Shown here piece after piece: positions 57,001 to 60,620 of a DNA stretch of 64,000 bases. A program made the position numbers and the translations under genes. Where the stretch lies: positions 609,924-673,923 of the forward strand of contig NW_006498150.1 of assembly GCF_000471905.2 (NCBI RefSeq). The letters are read 5' to 3'. Source of the stretch: Amborella trichopoda. Taxonomy: Eukaryota; Streptophyta; Magnoliopsida; Amborellales; Amborellaceae. Under the pieces are notes generated by a model. The model was not told the DNA's origin. It was given only the letters and a program-made list of their open reading frames with translations, and searched no databases. Numbering within the stretch: position 1 is the stretch's first letter; the number at the start of each line of letters is the position of its first letter.

Positions 57001-59332
57001 AGAAAAGATATGGCAACTTATGGTCTCACTAAGGGTATGACCTTGATAGAGCAGAATGGTCGACCAATATTCGTATAGCCAACCCTAAATAGTTGAGAAA
57101 ACCATATGATGATAATGATGATCATGAATTTCTTACATTATTTTCACTATGAGTTCAAGGATAGCCGAATTTGATAAATTTGTATGATTCCTCAATATAG
57201 ATATCAGGATCGGTTTCTTAAGGATTTCTTCTTATCACAAAAAATCTTTGAGCCAACAAAAAAGAAGGCTGAGGAAGGTGGTTTTGACGTTGAATTCATA
57301 TTAGCACACTTCAAAACTCAAGCATGAGTTTTCTCCAACCAAACGGCAAAGTTGATATAGGGACTTGATAAAGAAACAAAAGATTGACAAATTCCAAGTA
57401 AAGGACAAGCACAAGTTGGAGGAAACATGAGTTTCCTTCTCAAAAACATTAACTACAGCTCCAAATAAAAGCTGCCTTTTTCTTCCTTAAAACTCAAGTG
57501 AATGACCGTAGGCCTATCATGTGCTTTATTTATATTTTAATTAGGGTACAAAGCCCAAAATAAACTTTGTAAAAATAAAATTGATTAATAGTCACAACTT
57601 AAACACAAAATTTGTAATGACATTTTTACCCCTGACAAAACAAAATATTCCATAATCACTCCAACTACTTGTCTAAAAAACTCCTAAAATCCTAACAATA
57701 TTACAAAAAAAAAAAAAAAAAACCTTAGAATACAAAAAACTTTAAAACCTTAAAGTAGAATCTAAATTCAAAATTAAATTAAAGTATACAACCTTTGAAA
57801 TTACAGAAATTAAAACTAAGAATAATTTTATCATGCATCACTATCAACCATTTCCGTGAAACAAACATGAAATACCCCCCCCCCCCCCCCAAAAAAAAAA
57901 AAACCAACAAAAAAAAATCCAGATTTACAGGGTCAATTTGACATTTAATAGAAGCCTCAAGAAATACAAAACCCAACTCTCTGCTTTCCAAAATACATAA
58001 AAGTGGATCACTACCATAAAAAACACTTCACTTCATGAAACTATTTCATGCGAGAGCACCTATAACTGAGGGGCCTAGTAGATGGAACACAACAACCGTC
58101 ATCCAAAGCATAACTAGCAATTAGTTGAAGCTGCTTCTGTCATAAACCTTGATATCAATAGAGATCGGCATTCAATCTAAAGAGGATTGAGGGAGGATTG
58201 AGAATTGTTTTCATTCGCATATCATGGTTTGGAGGAATAGGGTTTTATGGGGCATCATTCATTTCTGCAAGACAGTGATGAATATCATAGCTAACTGCCA
58301 TATAAACATAGACATTTATGATACATGAAGAAAATGAAGACATCGCAAAGTGGTATATGAGGGAAAACATCATAATTTTAAATAAAAGTTGCATATTACC
58401 TATAATCAGTGTGCTGCACATCTTCTATCATGTTGCATACATAATCAAGCAAACTTAAGCCAAGGTTGTCTCATCAAAAGGAGAGGAAAAGAGAATTTAA
58501 AGTAGCCATTGTGTTCCTCTAGTAACCTTTCTCTAGGCTATTTAGTAATTTTTCTGTATTTACCCTTAACCTTGGACAGTACACAAACTTCGCACTACAA
58601 ATAGAAAATGGTTCTTGTATTTTCTAGAATGTGTAACGATGGTGGTAATGCACCCCTTCCAGTTTAAGCTTGTGTATAGTCATTTGCATCTTCCTTGTTT
58701 CCCACAGAAAGCAACACAATCTATACAAAGAATGTTACAAAGCTAAAAGGTTAATATCAATCATTGTACCAAGATAAATAAGTAAGTTTTCCAAACCAAA
58801 TACCATAATGAAGAACAGAAGATGAATGGCATGCATCATAAAAAGAAATTGTTTTGTTTCATCAAACAAAAATTTAAAGTAATGACGCACTGCATGCTGT
58901 GACCAAGGATCACTTTTGTTGATTTCAAGTCCTTTCCTAGCAGAAATCTCTGCATCAGACATTCTCCCAAGCTCCAGCAACGGAAATGCAAGCATCCCAT
59001 ATATGTAGCTCTCCTGTTGATTTTCTGGTAAAACCTGCTGTCAAATAATTATCAGATCTTCAAACAGCTCAAACAATAACAAATTCATCCATCAAATTTA
59101 TTGATGCAAGATATTAAGCATTAGAAATATATCACTGGTGGTCCAAAATGACAGTACAAAGGAGCTCTATATGAATAGACCACATAAAAAAGTAAGTACA
59201 TAAAACCCAAGAATGCAGAAAGAAAGAAACCTGTTCTACAAGACCCAAAGATAGATCTGGGCGTCCCATGTAGAAGCATAGCGCTTGAGCTCTATTCAAA
59301 GAAGCCAAATCACGTGGGAACTCTCTCAGTAG
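4469..59332 (-). CDS. TTC38-like tetratricopeptide repeat protein, 11 exons in the window, 5' end missing
   Basis: Seen: eleven minus-strand segments bounded by GT and AG join without a stop into 357 codons plus TAG. Landmarks in order are [120 protein letters not shown] and [10 protein letters not shown]. Known of the family: TTC38-like proteins of animals and plants are about 470 residues of helical TPR-type repeats; human TTC38 has the same order, with an NYWHWALY motif and a DVFNQLL motif. The molecular role in plants is poorly defined and the protein is probably soluble, as no signal peptide or membrane segment is seen here. About 110 N-terminal codons are expected beyond the window edge. 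Introns of 16.8, 20.5 and 14.0 kb are packed with transposons. Inference: the gene is functional, because frame, phases and splice sites are all intact. Family assignment is from remembered conserved motifs, not a search. Confidence 0.9.
4568..5389. other. Start of the 14 kb intron, nothing recognised
   Basis: AT-rich intron sequence upstream of the last exon. A short direct repeat (AGGAAATGCTTTAAAAAAAA followed by CAT.CGTTTTCCCACAAGCAC) occurs at about 5067 and 5157. Confidence 0.5.
5390..6490 (+). mobile_element. LTR-like fossil, family A, diverged copy
   Basis: The 3' part (GGTGATCAGCTGTGGAGTGT, GCTAAGTCCTCAGGGGTAAG, then AAATTGTAGTAGGGTTATTT) parallels the 3' parts of the family A copies at 30301-32170 and 42769-44520. 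Upstream lie the family's GGCACGCCC-rich stretch and CT-rich leader. No internal coding region is attached. It looks like an old solo LTR; limits are approximate. Confidence 0.55.
6630..7335 (+). mobile_element. RTE-clade LINE, 3' part
   Basis: Fragments in several frames match the C-terminal part of the plant RTE reverse transcriptase [60 protein letters not shown] and a final GFDP-like tail. The same motifs occur in the longer copy at 54322-57125. It is 5' truncated and broken by several frameshifts and stops. The L1 element begins immediately downstream, so the L1 appears to have landed at or near its 3' end. Confidence 0.85.
10351..13520 (+). pseudogene. L1 ORF2 remnant: endonuclease and reverse transcriptase
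   Basis: The apurinic endonuclease start SWNIRGLG and [10 protein letters not shown] give way to [14 protein letters not shown] and TSDHCPIML (endonuclease end). Then come [13 protein letters not shown], the RT block [17 protein letters not shown]-like, [34 protein letters not shown] and [20 protein letters not shown]. In-frame stops (for example the one after [14 protein letters not shown] near 12003) and frame changes break it into pieces of 90-130 codons. Confidence 0.88.
13890..14430 (+). pseudogene. L1 RNase H domain remnant
   Basis: [19 protein letters not shown] and [16 protein letters not shown] are the first two conserved blocks of the plant L1 RNase H domain. VVEGDA and a [14 protein letters not shown]-like block follow in other frames to about 14390. 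The matching domain in the minus-strand copy is open throughout. Here frameshifts separate the blocks. Confidence 0.85.
14621..15815. other. Intron sequence, possible retrotransposon debris
   Basis: No coding region recognised. The stretch around 14870-15010 (repeated GCCACATG/CCACATG words) resembles, in reverse, 27000-27110. This suggests a shared repeat whose type I cannot name. Confidence 0.35.
15820..15973 (+). repeat. Tandem duplication, 77-base unit
   Basis: ATGTATAAAGCGGAGCTTCC..AAGTTACGATATTTTGCTAA occurs at 15820 and again at 15897 with a few differences. Confidence 0.85.
15990..16690 (+). mobile_element. Gypsy-type LTR fossil: end of pol region and LTR
   Basis: The text around 16150-16240 resembles the 3' end of a gypsy polyprotein region followed by the junction to the LTR. 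The stretch 16225-16690 has LTR character (GTTCATGGGTACTGTTCACA words, a CTCTACAAATTTCTCC-type leader). It is broken and old; limits are approximate and family assignment below gypsy is not possible. Confidence 0.45.
16691..17420. other. Intron sequence, nothing recognised
   Basis: No gene or clear repeat seen. Confidence 0.45.
17433..17472. repeat. (AG)n microsatellite
   Basis: About 20 uninterrupted AG units. A second run of the same type lies at 18033-18070 and a short one at 18117-18130. Confidence 0.97.
17690..17830. repeat. GC-rich CCTAGG-motif repeat, possibly a hAT end
   Basis: Repeated CCTAGG/GGCACC/GGGCAC words (GCACTAGGCGGGCACCCAGA, CACCTAGGCTACTCCTAGGC) resemble the subterminal region of the hAT element at 21630-21770. 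It may be the end of a non-autonomous relative. Confidence 0.35.
18033..18070. repeat. (AG)n microsatellite
   Basis: About 19 AG units, in the intron just downstream (minus sense) of exon 18605-18541. Confidence 0.97.
18196..18367 (+). repeat. Tandem duplication, 86-base unit
   Basis: AGAACTTTGGATATAGGTGG ... ATGGAATAAGGCATATGTG occurs at 18196-18281 and 18282-18367 with only two differences seen. It is a recent duplication inside the 14 kb intron. Confidence 0.93.
18541..18605 (-). CDS. TTC38-like gene, exon [20 protein letters not shown]
   Basis: A 65-base exon after TTGCAG. Its first two bases complete an alanine codon. It then reads [20 protein letters not shown] plus L, and ends in phase 0 before GTATGC. 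The family continues directly with an ERAY-like block, which is found only 14 kb downstream at 4567. Confidence 0.9.
18680..18764 (-). CDS. TTC38-like gene, exon [19 protein letters not shown]
   Basis: An 85-base exon after ATTCCAG, ending with one base (G) before GTATTC. It reads [17 protein letters not shown], then [11 protein letters not shown]. The [10 protein letters not shown] motif parallels human SNAQRDVFNQLL and is highly diagnostic. The following intron is 74 bases. Confidence 0.93.
18862..18951 (-). CDS. TTC38-like gene, exon [20 protein letters not shown]
   Basis: A 30-codon exon, phase 0 on both sides, after TTCTTTAG and before GTATTG. It reads [20 protein letters not shown], then [10 protein letters not shown]. 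This matches the conserved alpha-helical block that precedes the [12 protein letters not shown] motif of plant TTC38-like proteins. Confidence 0.92.
18952..20767. other. Intron of 1.8 kb, no element recognised
   Basis: Lies between exons 20819-20768 and 18951-18862. It is the only mid-sized intron and carries no recognisable transposon. A plus-strand frame at 19747-20085 has no family features. Confidence 0.6.
20768..20819 (-). CDS. TTC38-like gene, small exon [17 protein letters not shown]
   Basis: A 52-base exon after TTTTCTAG. Its first G completes an arginine codon begun in the previous exon. It then reads [17 protein letters not shown] and ends in phase 0 before GTATGA. It is short and lysine/glutamine rich, but it is the only segment that keeps the frame between its neighbours. 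An intron of 1,816 bases follows. Confidence 0.85.
20949..21055 (-). CDS. TTC38-like gene, exon [20 protein letters not shown]
   Basis: A 107-base exon starting in phase 0 after an ATCTTAG acceptor and ending with two bases (AG) before GTATGG. It reads [18 protein letters not shown], then [31 protein letters not shown] is another TPR-like helix turn. The next intron is 129 bases. Confidence 0.9.
21056..21620. other. Start of the 20.5 kb intron (upstream of exon 21055-20949), nothing recognised
   Basis: AT-rich, no element or gene recognised. Confidence 0.5.
22080..23860 (+). pseudogene. hAT transposase remnant, N-terminal and central part
   Basis: BED zinc finger, an acidic/basic linker ([16 protein letters not shown]-type text), then the DUF659 core and the SMFTSEDW block that precedes the catalytic insert of plant hAT transposases. 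Several stops and frame changes; no long frame survives on the coding strand. A 237-codon frame on the other strand (22083-22796) is its antisense shadow. Confidence 0.8.
23920..26125 (+). mobile_element. LTR fossil, family B, copy 1
   Basis: Begins TGTTAGAATTATGTCCTTTC with AAGGCCTTA. It holds a TATA-like TATAAATACCCCC near 25395 and ends in a TTGTAAT/TTGTATT-rich stretch before 26126. The organisation matches the next copy, which begins TGTTGGAATTATGGCCTTTC. No coding region is present, so it is probably a solo LTR, old, inserted in the hAT transposase region. Confidence 0.6.
26126..29055 (+). mobile_element. LTR fossil, family B, copy 2
   Basis: Starts like copy 1 (TGTTGGAATTATGGCCTTTC) and shares the AGGCTAGGATCAAAAGCCTCTC segment that copy 1 has as GGGCTAGGATCAAGCCTCTC. 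The last 250 bases are the T-rich text of an LTR 3' end, after which the hAT C-terminal block resumes. It is enlarged by an internal tandem duplication. No internal coding region. Limits are approximate. Confidence 0.55.
27608..28191 (+). repeat. Tandem duplication, about 293-base unit
   Basis: Copy 27608-27900 and copy 27901-28191 both run from CATCTATTCTAT.ATAGCCAT to GAACTCTCTCCTACACACAC and differ at roughly a dozen positions. The duplication is much younger than the LTR fossil that holds it. Confidence 0.95.
29060..29870 (+). pseudogene. hAT transposase remnant, C-terminal part
   Basis: The dimerisation domain block [20 protein letters not shown], then [17 protein letters not shown] (equivalent to the usual SSSGCERNWSVF), is followed near 29460-29600 by [10 protein letters not shown] and KDIEDATK. 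An acidic tail (runs of GAT/GAC codons, 29760-29860) ends it. It is separated from the central part by about 5.2 kb of LTR sequence. Contains stops. Confidence 0.82.
30301..32170 (+). mobile_element. LTR fossil, family A, copy 1
   Basis: Begins TGTTGGGGTTTTGTGCCCAT exactly where the hAT end block stops. It shares CGAAGTTGGCAATACTGATG, CACAACCGAGAAGG, GAACTACTGGGTTAGTTTGA and the AATTTAATTTAGATTG segment with copies at 39785 and 42769. A TATA-like TATAAATACATCAT lies near 31629, followed by a CT-rich leader and GTGGCACGCCACCCTCTC. No coding region; reads as a solo LTR of about 1.9 kb. Confidence 0.65.
32640..33720 (+). repeat. Degenerate tandem array, units of about 170-205 bases
   Basis: A motif of the form TTATTTTATTGGAGAATGCTCA recurs at about 32723, 32928, 33117, 33307 and 33478, with a weaker sixth near 33670. 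Each is preceded by GAGAAACTC-like text and most are followed by a TTTCTGCAG-like word. Spacings are 205, 189, 190 and 171 bases. Units differ widely, so the array is old. Not recognised as a known satellite. Confidence 0.65.
33721..34509. other. Intron sequence, nothing recognised
   Basis: No gene or clear element. An open minus-strand frame at 33748-34023 shows no family features. Confidence 0.45.
34639..35598 (-). CDS. L1 RNase H-bearing C-terminal frame, open for 319 codons
   Basis: A LINE gene fragment, not a host gene. The RNase H domain runs from about residue 145 to 270: [40 protein letters not shown] and [11 protein letters not shown]. Its four acidic catalytic positions (about D152, E192, D216 and D264) are all present. 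The text before it ([20 protein letters not shown]) is the usual link from zf-RVT. The upstream RT frame overlaps in another phase, so at least one frameshift separates them and the whole ORF2 is not intact. Whether this part is ever translated is unknown. Confidence 0.75.
   Translation of the reverse strand: MCFMSMRGGIQSPYFHSLRLYSRSLGSGLATIWHQLGHPSLGQGLDFVRLRLLLAKGGRILWTATIAATIWTVWAERNNRIFQGQKLHTSAFLHKVKSLVTFWTSNHKVFSSIPGSMFLTQWKNILNLQSRLDTRPNNWQPPPIGCIKLNFDGCSLGNPGPGGAGGVFRDHQSNTLLTFSVHLGLKDSNHAEPLALLLGLKNFNSSWGQHLIVEGDSQNIISWASKVSSPPWHLTSIFDEIDHICRAMDISWKHIWRTSNDSADQLVKEGARSQGQAQAGSNSFFVLDWHTTKYLCILAFFGPAAFFGSSMYIYVIGQL
35400..36116 (-). pseudogene. L1 zf-RVT region, open for 238 codons
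   Basis: Reads [64 protein letters not shown] and [20 protein letters not shown], the cysteine/histidine zinc-binding block of plant L1 ORF2. Its 3' end overlaps the RNase H frame in a different phase, a frameshift between the two. Confidence 0.85.
36231..36900 (-). pseudogene. L1 reverse transcriptase palm and thumb remnant
   Basis: [20 protein letters not shown] carries the YADD catalytic motif. [38 protein letters not shown] and [20 protein letters not shown] follow on the minus strand. These are the standard closing blocks of a plant L1 RT. The piece is interrupted by frame changes near 36640 and 36430. Confidence 0.87.
38641..39784. other. Intron sequence, unrecognised
   Basis: No coding region or repeat family recognised. 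Two near copies of CAAGAGACTAGTGTGGTT occur at 39131 and 39186. Confidence 0.4.
39785..40582 (+). mobile_element. LTR fossil, family A, copy 2, cut by the assembly gap
   Basis: Matches copy 1 from GAAGTTGGCAATACTGATGC through CAAATCCTCATCATGACCAT and CCATAAACTAGGATTGTATT to TTAATTTAGAATG. It then runs straight into the N gap. The rest of the copy is presumably in the gap. Confidence 0.8.
40583..41192. other. Assembly gap, 610 N
   Basis: Unknown sequence. The left flank is the middle of a family A LTR; the right flank (AATAAAAATTTCGGTTATC) is not. So the gap starts inside a repeat and its true length may differ. Confidence 1.
41193..41589. other. Intron end between the gap and exon 41694-41590
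   Basis: AT-rich sequence at the start (minus sense) of the 20.5 kb intron. No element recognised. Confidence 0.5.
41590..41694 (-). CDS. TTC38-like gene, exon [16 protein letters not shown]
   Basis: A 35-codon exon in phase 0 after ATTTTCAG, ending at CAG before GTAGGA. It reads [16 protein letters not shown] and ends NLANCLLNQ. The preceding intron is 67 bases. The intron that follows is 20.5 kb and contains the assembly gap. Confidence 0.9.
41762..41891 (-). CDS. TTC38-like gene, exon with the [12 protein letters not shown] signature
   Basis: A 130-base exon after a TTTCTAG acceptor, ending at GAG before GTGTGT. It reads [19 protein letters not shown], then [20 protein letters not shown] and DCAE. 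The NWWH-ALCY block followed by IYDRHI is the most diagnostic part of the TTC38 family. The upstream intron is 100 bases. Confidence 0.93.
41992..42086 (-). CDS. TTC38-like gene, exon [20 protein letters not shown]
   Basis: A 95-base exon starting in phase 0 after a TTTATGCAG acceptor and ending with two bases (AT) before a GTAAGG donor. It reads [20 protein letters not shown], then [11 protein letters not shown]. Joined to QHA of the previous exon it restores the family motif HALCHV. The split codon AT plus G gives the methionine before YTHNWW. Confidence 0.9.
42087..42768. other. Intron sequence upstream of exon 42086-41992
   Basis: Holds the TTTATGCAG acceptor of that exon at its low end; otherwise nothing recognised. 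Confidence 0.5.
42769..44520 (+). mobile_element. LTR fossil, family A, copy 3
   Basis: Begins TGTTATTTAAAGGCCTTACG and shares CGAAGTTGGCAAAACTAATG, AGCACAACCGAGAAGGG, GAACTACTGGGTCAGTTTGA, a CT-rich leader with GGTGGCATGCTACCCTCTC, and GTGTGGAGTGTGCAAAGTCC with the other copies. It ends about 44520. A copia-type coding fossil follows at once, so this may be that element's 5' LTR. Diverged from copy 1 at many positions. Confidence 0.65.
45623..45742 (+). pseudogene. rrn5: Plastid 5S rRNA gene copy in the nucleus (NUPT)
   Basis: About 120 bases follow chloroplast 5S rRNA from end to end: TATTCTGG.G.CCTAGGCGTA, CCAATCCATCCTGAACTTGG, GGTTAAACTCTA, ACTGTAGGGG and GCCAGGATGATAAAA. It lacks a few bases after ACTGTAGGGG. 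Nearly all other differences from the plastid sequence as I remember it are C to T or G to A (for example CACACC to CATACC, GCTCGACGCC to GCTTGATGCC). That is the mark of methylated, decaying organelle DNA. Not a working rRNA gene. Flanks at about 45310-45622 and 45743-45845 may belong to the same organelle insert, but I could not place them. Confidence 0.88.
46085..46540 (+). repeat. Degenerate GGAATC-motif repeat block, left part
   Basis: Words of the form TATGGAATC(G/A)AGATTTC/GTTTC recur at irregular spacing of about 20-40 bases (for example GGAATCGAGATTTCATC, GGAATTGAGATTCC, GGAATCAAGTTTCTAAC, GGAATCAAGTTTCTGAA). Together with 47640-47945 it looks like one block later interrupted. Confidence 0.6.
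46926..47605. mobile_element. Foldback element with long inverted arms and CT-rich centre
   Basis: The left arm 46926-47090 (GGGAAAATATCCTATTATCC to AAAACCCTTTTGACCATG and beyond) is matched by the reverse complement of 47440-47605, with about 90% identity over roughly 150 bases. The centre holds CTCCATCTCTCTC-type repeats on the left and their complement on the right, so most of the 680 bases can form one hairpin. No coding region. It lies between the two halves of the GGAATC-motif block. Confidence 0.85.
47640..47945 (+). repeat. Degenerate GGAATC-motif repeat block, right part
   Basis: Continues the motif series (GGAATCCAGATTC, TTGAATCAAGATTCCGAAAT, TTGAATCGAGATTTCGAAAA, GAAATCAAGTTTCTGAACC), including a TTTCTAAAGATG.GTTG sub-repeat of about 60 bases seen three times. 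Confidence 0.6.
48884..49090 (+). repeat. Tandem repeat, 64-base unit
   Basis: TGTTACCATGCATAGATCAT ... ATCTTATCGAAAGCA at 48884-48947, again at 48948-49011, then a weaker third unit to about 49090. Further loosely related text (CATATCAGAAGCATGTCATA) continues to about 49250. Confidence 0.85.
49260..50935 (-). mobile_element. Gypsy-type LTR fossil, minus orientation
   Basis: Has the look of a chromovirus-type LTR read on the minus strand: GACTTTTTCGATCATTG at one end, long ATAACTT/CATAACTCTC-type text in the middle and GC-richer CATGCATG/GAGAGAG stretches. A short piece of pol 3' end adjoins on the same strand (to about 51075). Old and broken; left limit uncertain. Confidence 0.5.
51078..51424 (+). 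mobile_element. Gypsy gag zinc-knuckle and protease fragment
   Basis: A plus-strand piece with the knuckle [15 protein letters not shown] and, after a short linker, a protease-type [10 protein letters not shown] motif. This is the usual gag to protease order of gypsy elements. It is a fragment only and is oriented opposite to the adjoining LTR, so the locus has been rearranged. Confidence 0.85.
51424..51512 (+). repeat. Inverted copy of part of the neighbouring LTR (50602-50690)
   Basis: CAAATCCCCATAAAAACACA, CCCATCCCAATGCACATGA and the CATGCATGCCC..CACACAATGATTACAC stretch match the reverse complement of 50602-50690 with few differences. It closes the gypsy fragment on its right side. Confidence 0.88.
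51520..51975. mobile_element. MITE, family M, left end missing
   Basis: Collinear with the element at 1124-1650 over nearly its whole centre: GTCA.G.CTCTA.ACTATTTT, TTTTGACACCAAATTTTGG, a palindromic AAATACCCCTGAAAGTTTCA / AAGGGGTATTTTGGTCATT pair, and GATGGCACGTACCAAATTTC. It ends with the right terminal repeat. The left terminal repeat is absent where the inverted LTR piece joins. Confidence 0.8.
52300..52640 (+). repeat. Partial copy of foldback family F1
   Basis: Follows the left arm of the 2340-3110 element block by block (CTTAGGATTATCTGAAAATC, AAAAATGGTTAAAATCAAGT, AAGATGCACTATTTTTGGGA, CATCTCGATGTTGAGATGAT, GTAATTCTACATTTTACGGT). Only one arm is present. Confidence 0.8.
52790..53580 (-). 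mobile_element. L1 LINE fragment with RNase H domain
   Basis: On the minus strand: an ERNCRIFE-type link near 53500, then [20 protein letters not shown] and [18 protein letters not shown] (RNase H blocks one and two, 53300-53130), with the rest of the domain in other frames down to about 52800. Sequence differs clearly from the two larger L1 copies, so it is another subfamily. Broken. Confidence 0.82.
53600..54145 (+). mobile_element. LTR fossil, family D, plus orientation, with primer-site-like sequence
   Basis: Shares about 480 bases with the reverse complement of 57360-57830 (AATTATTCTTACCTTTAATT, TTTTAGGATTTAAGGAGTTG, TATTTTGTTTTATCAGGGGT, AACTTGTGGTTGTGCTTTG). It is followed at about 54126 by ATTGGTATCGAGGCTATTGA, close to the initiator-methionine tRNA primer site of plant LTR elements. 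That fixes it as the 3' part of a 5' LTR. No matching internal region follows; an RTE LINE lies there instead. Confidence 0.7.
54322..57125 (+). mobile_element. RTE-clade LINE, nearly complete ORF2 remnant
   Basis: Endonuclease start [20 protein letters not shown] at 54330, then [18 protein letters not shown] and a SQIDFFLLR-equivalent region. The RT follows from 55539: [137 protein letters not shown]. The 3' end runs into TGATGATAATGATGATCATG. Many stops and frameshifts; it is inactive. Lies between two inverted family D LTR copies, in the 16.8 kb intron, antisense to the host gene. Confidence 0.92.
57126..57329. other. Short intron stretch, nothing recognised
   Basis: Between the RTE LINE and the inverted LTR copy; no features. 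Confidence 0.4.
57330..57860 (-). mobile_element. LTR fossil, family D, minus orientation
   Basis: The reverse complement of the LTR at 53600-54145 over about 480 bases, at roughly 75-80% identity judged by eye (AGTTGGAGTGATTATGGAAT, TTTGTCAGGGGTAAAAATG, TTGGAGCTGTAGTTAATG). No internal region is attached. The divergence suggests an old pair. Confidence 0.72.
57870..57920. repeat. Homopolymer tract, poly(C) then poly(A)
   Basis: A run of about 13 C is followed by mixed A runs. Such tracts are prone to sequencing error. Confidence 0.95.
57921..58890. other. Intron sequence next to exon 59034-58891, nothing recognised
   Basis: The start of the 16.8 kb intron in the gene's direction. The open frame that runs on from the exon to 58735 is intron read-through, because the family motif resumes only at 42086. 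Confidence 0.6.
58891..59034 (-). CDS. TTC38-like gene, TPR exon ([16 protein letters not shown])
   Basis: A 48-codon exon, phase 0, from [17 protein letters not shown] to DPWSQHA. The donor is GTGCGT directly after QHA; reading on past it gives a run of unrelated residues, so the open frame there extends into the intron. [20 protein letters not shown] is a clear TPR helix pair matching the family's most conserved block. The acceptor is the tandem CAGCAG, so the exon may instead begin three bases earlier at 59037 and add one glutamine. The next exon lies 16.8 kb away. Confidence 0.9.
59034..59037 (-). promoter_or_regulatory. Tandem NAGNAG splice acceptor
   Basis: The acceptor of the TPR exon reads GACAGCAG then GTTTTACC on the minus strand. 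Splicing after the first CAG adds one glutamine codon; splicing after the second does not. Both keep phase 0, so both products are in frame. Confidence 0.6.
59231..59332 (-). CDS. TTC38-like gene, first exon inside the window
   Basis: A 34-codon exon in phase 0 on both sides. It follows a TTTTGTAG acceptor and ends at CAG before a GTTTCT donor. It reads [19 protein letters not shown] and continues [16 protein letters not shown]. The segment corresponds to the human TTC38 stretch around HPTDMLALKFSHDAYFYLG, a TPR-like helix pair. The intron to the next exon is only 196 bases. No earlier exon could be recognised between here and base 64000. Confidence 0.88.
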
Positions 59333-59814
59333 CTACAAAAACATAGACCATATGCTCGAGTTTTAGAATGATCCCAACAGATATGGTAGAAGCTACATGC
59401 ACAACAAAGATTCTAAAGAAAACCTAACAGAGGTCGATCCTATGTATGTCTTTGTGTATACATATGTATGTATGTATGCATGTATGTATCATGAGTATTT
59501 CTAATTATTAACCATATCTCCCAAAGAAGAAATTTAGACTGATGACATTTTGCATATCATTGGCGTCACTTACACTTTATTCTTAATTGATTTGGCCAGA
59601 TAGGTGCGGAAGTAGGTTTAGATTTCAAAAACCTGGGATGTCTGATCTATTATATTTCTATCCAGACGAGATCTAGACGTCACTCACACATTAATCAAAA
59701 TCTAGACAAAATGTAGATGTGTAAAATTTGGGACCCACAAACCTCTCTTAACTCAAAATTGCTTATGTATGTATGTGTGTGTGTGTGTGTCTATAATGGA
59801 TGGAAATATACTAC
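59333..59814. other. Intron sequence with short (TATG)n and (TG)n tracts
   Basis: Holds the TTTTGTAG acceptor of the exon at 59332, a TATG/TGTA microsatellite near 59456-59490 and a (TATG)n-(TG)n tract near 59764-59792. Confidence 0.6.
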
Positions 59815-59885
59815 ATATACTAATAGGTAGCCATCTCCCATATAGTTGGGAAAAGGCTCTGATGATGATGATGATGATAATGCCC
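59815..59885 (+). mobile_element. RTE LINE 3' tail only
   Basis: GGTAGCCATCTCCCATATAG then TTGGGAAAAGGCTCTGATGA and repeated GATGAT units match the extreme 3' end of plant RTE elements. A severely 5' truncated copy. Confidence 0.7.
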
Positions 59886-60029
59886 CTAAGCTAATTTCTA
59901 AACGTTAGCTCATTGGCCCAAAATTCCTAAAAAGGCATATCTGAGGAGAAAATTTTGTGGGTAGCCCATGGTCATCCCAGTTAACATGCTCAAAGAAAAC
60001 ATAAATGAATAACTCCAGAAATTGTTTCT

Positions 60030-60620
60030 TTTTTAAGAGAGAGAAAATGCAGTGAATACATGCCATCTATTTACAGAAACAATGGTTTTAGATGCACCCA
60101 TCATCACTACATGAATTTAACAAAAAAAAGAGTTTTGAGTTCTTAAAAGCTTAAATATAAAATGGGCAGTCAATAGATTCTCTCCATACAAAAAAACCAT
60201 TTTCCAGGTTTTAGTCAAATTTTCTTTCGGGTCCTAAATTCCTTAAACCGAAAAAATAAAATTACAAATAAAAATAAAATAAAGAAGACTTGTTTGACCC
60301 CAATTTTGTAGATGACCATATTGAAAACGACCTAGAAAAAGGAGTTTTTTGGGGAGAGAAATGCAGCGATTAAATTTCATCCATTTGAAGAAAATCTTCG
60401 ATGTTATCATCATCACTAGATGAACAATACAAAATAAATAAAGAAAAAAACTGGTCTTGCATGTTATCATCATCACTAGATGAACAATAAAAAATAAATA
60501 AAGAAAAAAGAGTTTGAGTTCTTAAAGATTTAGATATAAAATGGAATGGCAAATTTTCCCACCATTTGAACTCTTTGGAAGGAATCTATTTTCTAAGTTT
60601 TCTTTGATTGTTTCTTTAGA
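60030..60620 (+). repeat. Imperfect direct repeat with internal 60-base tandem unit
   Basis: Text at 60030-60235 (GAGAGAAAATGCAGTGAATA, GAGTTTTGAGTTCTTAAAAG, ATATAAAATGGGCAGTCAAT) recurs at about 60345-60610. In the second copy a 60-base unit ATGTTATCATCATCACTAGA..AAATAAATAAAGAAAAA is duplicated in tandem (60401-60460, 60461-60507). Confidence 0.8.

Noticed and set aside
58735-58890. Open extension of the TPR exon ending in a hydrophobic run
   Set aside because: The family motif breaks off at QHA, where a GTGCGT donor lies, and resumes at LCHV in the next exon. The hydrophobic run is intron sequence.
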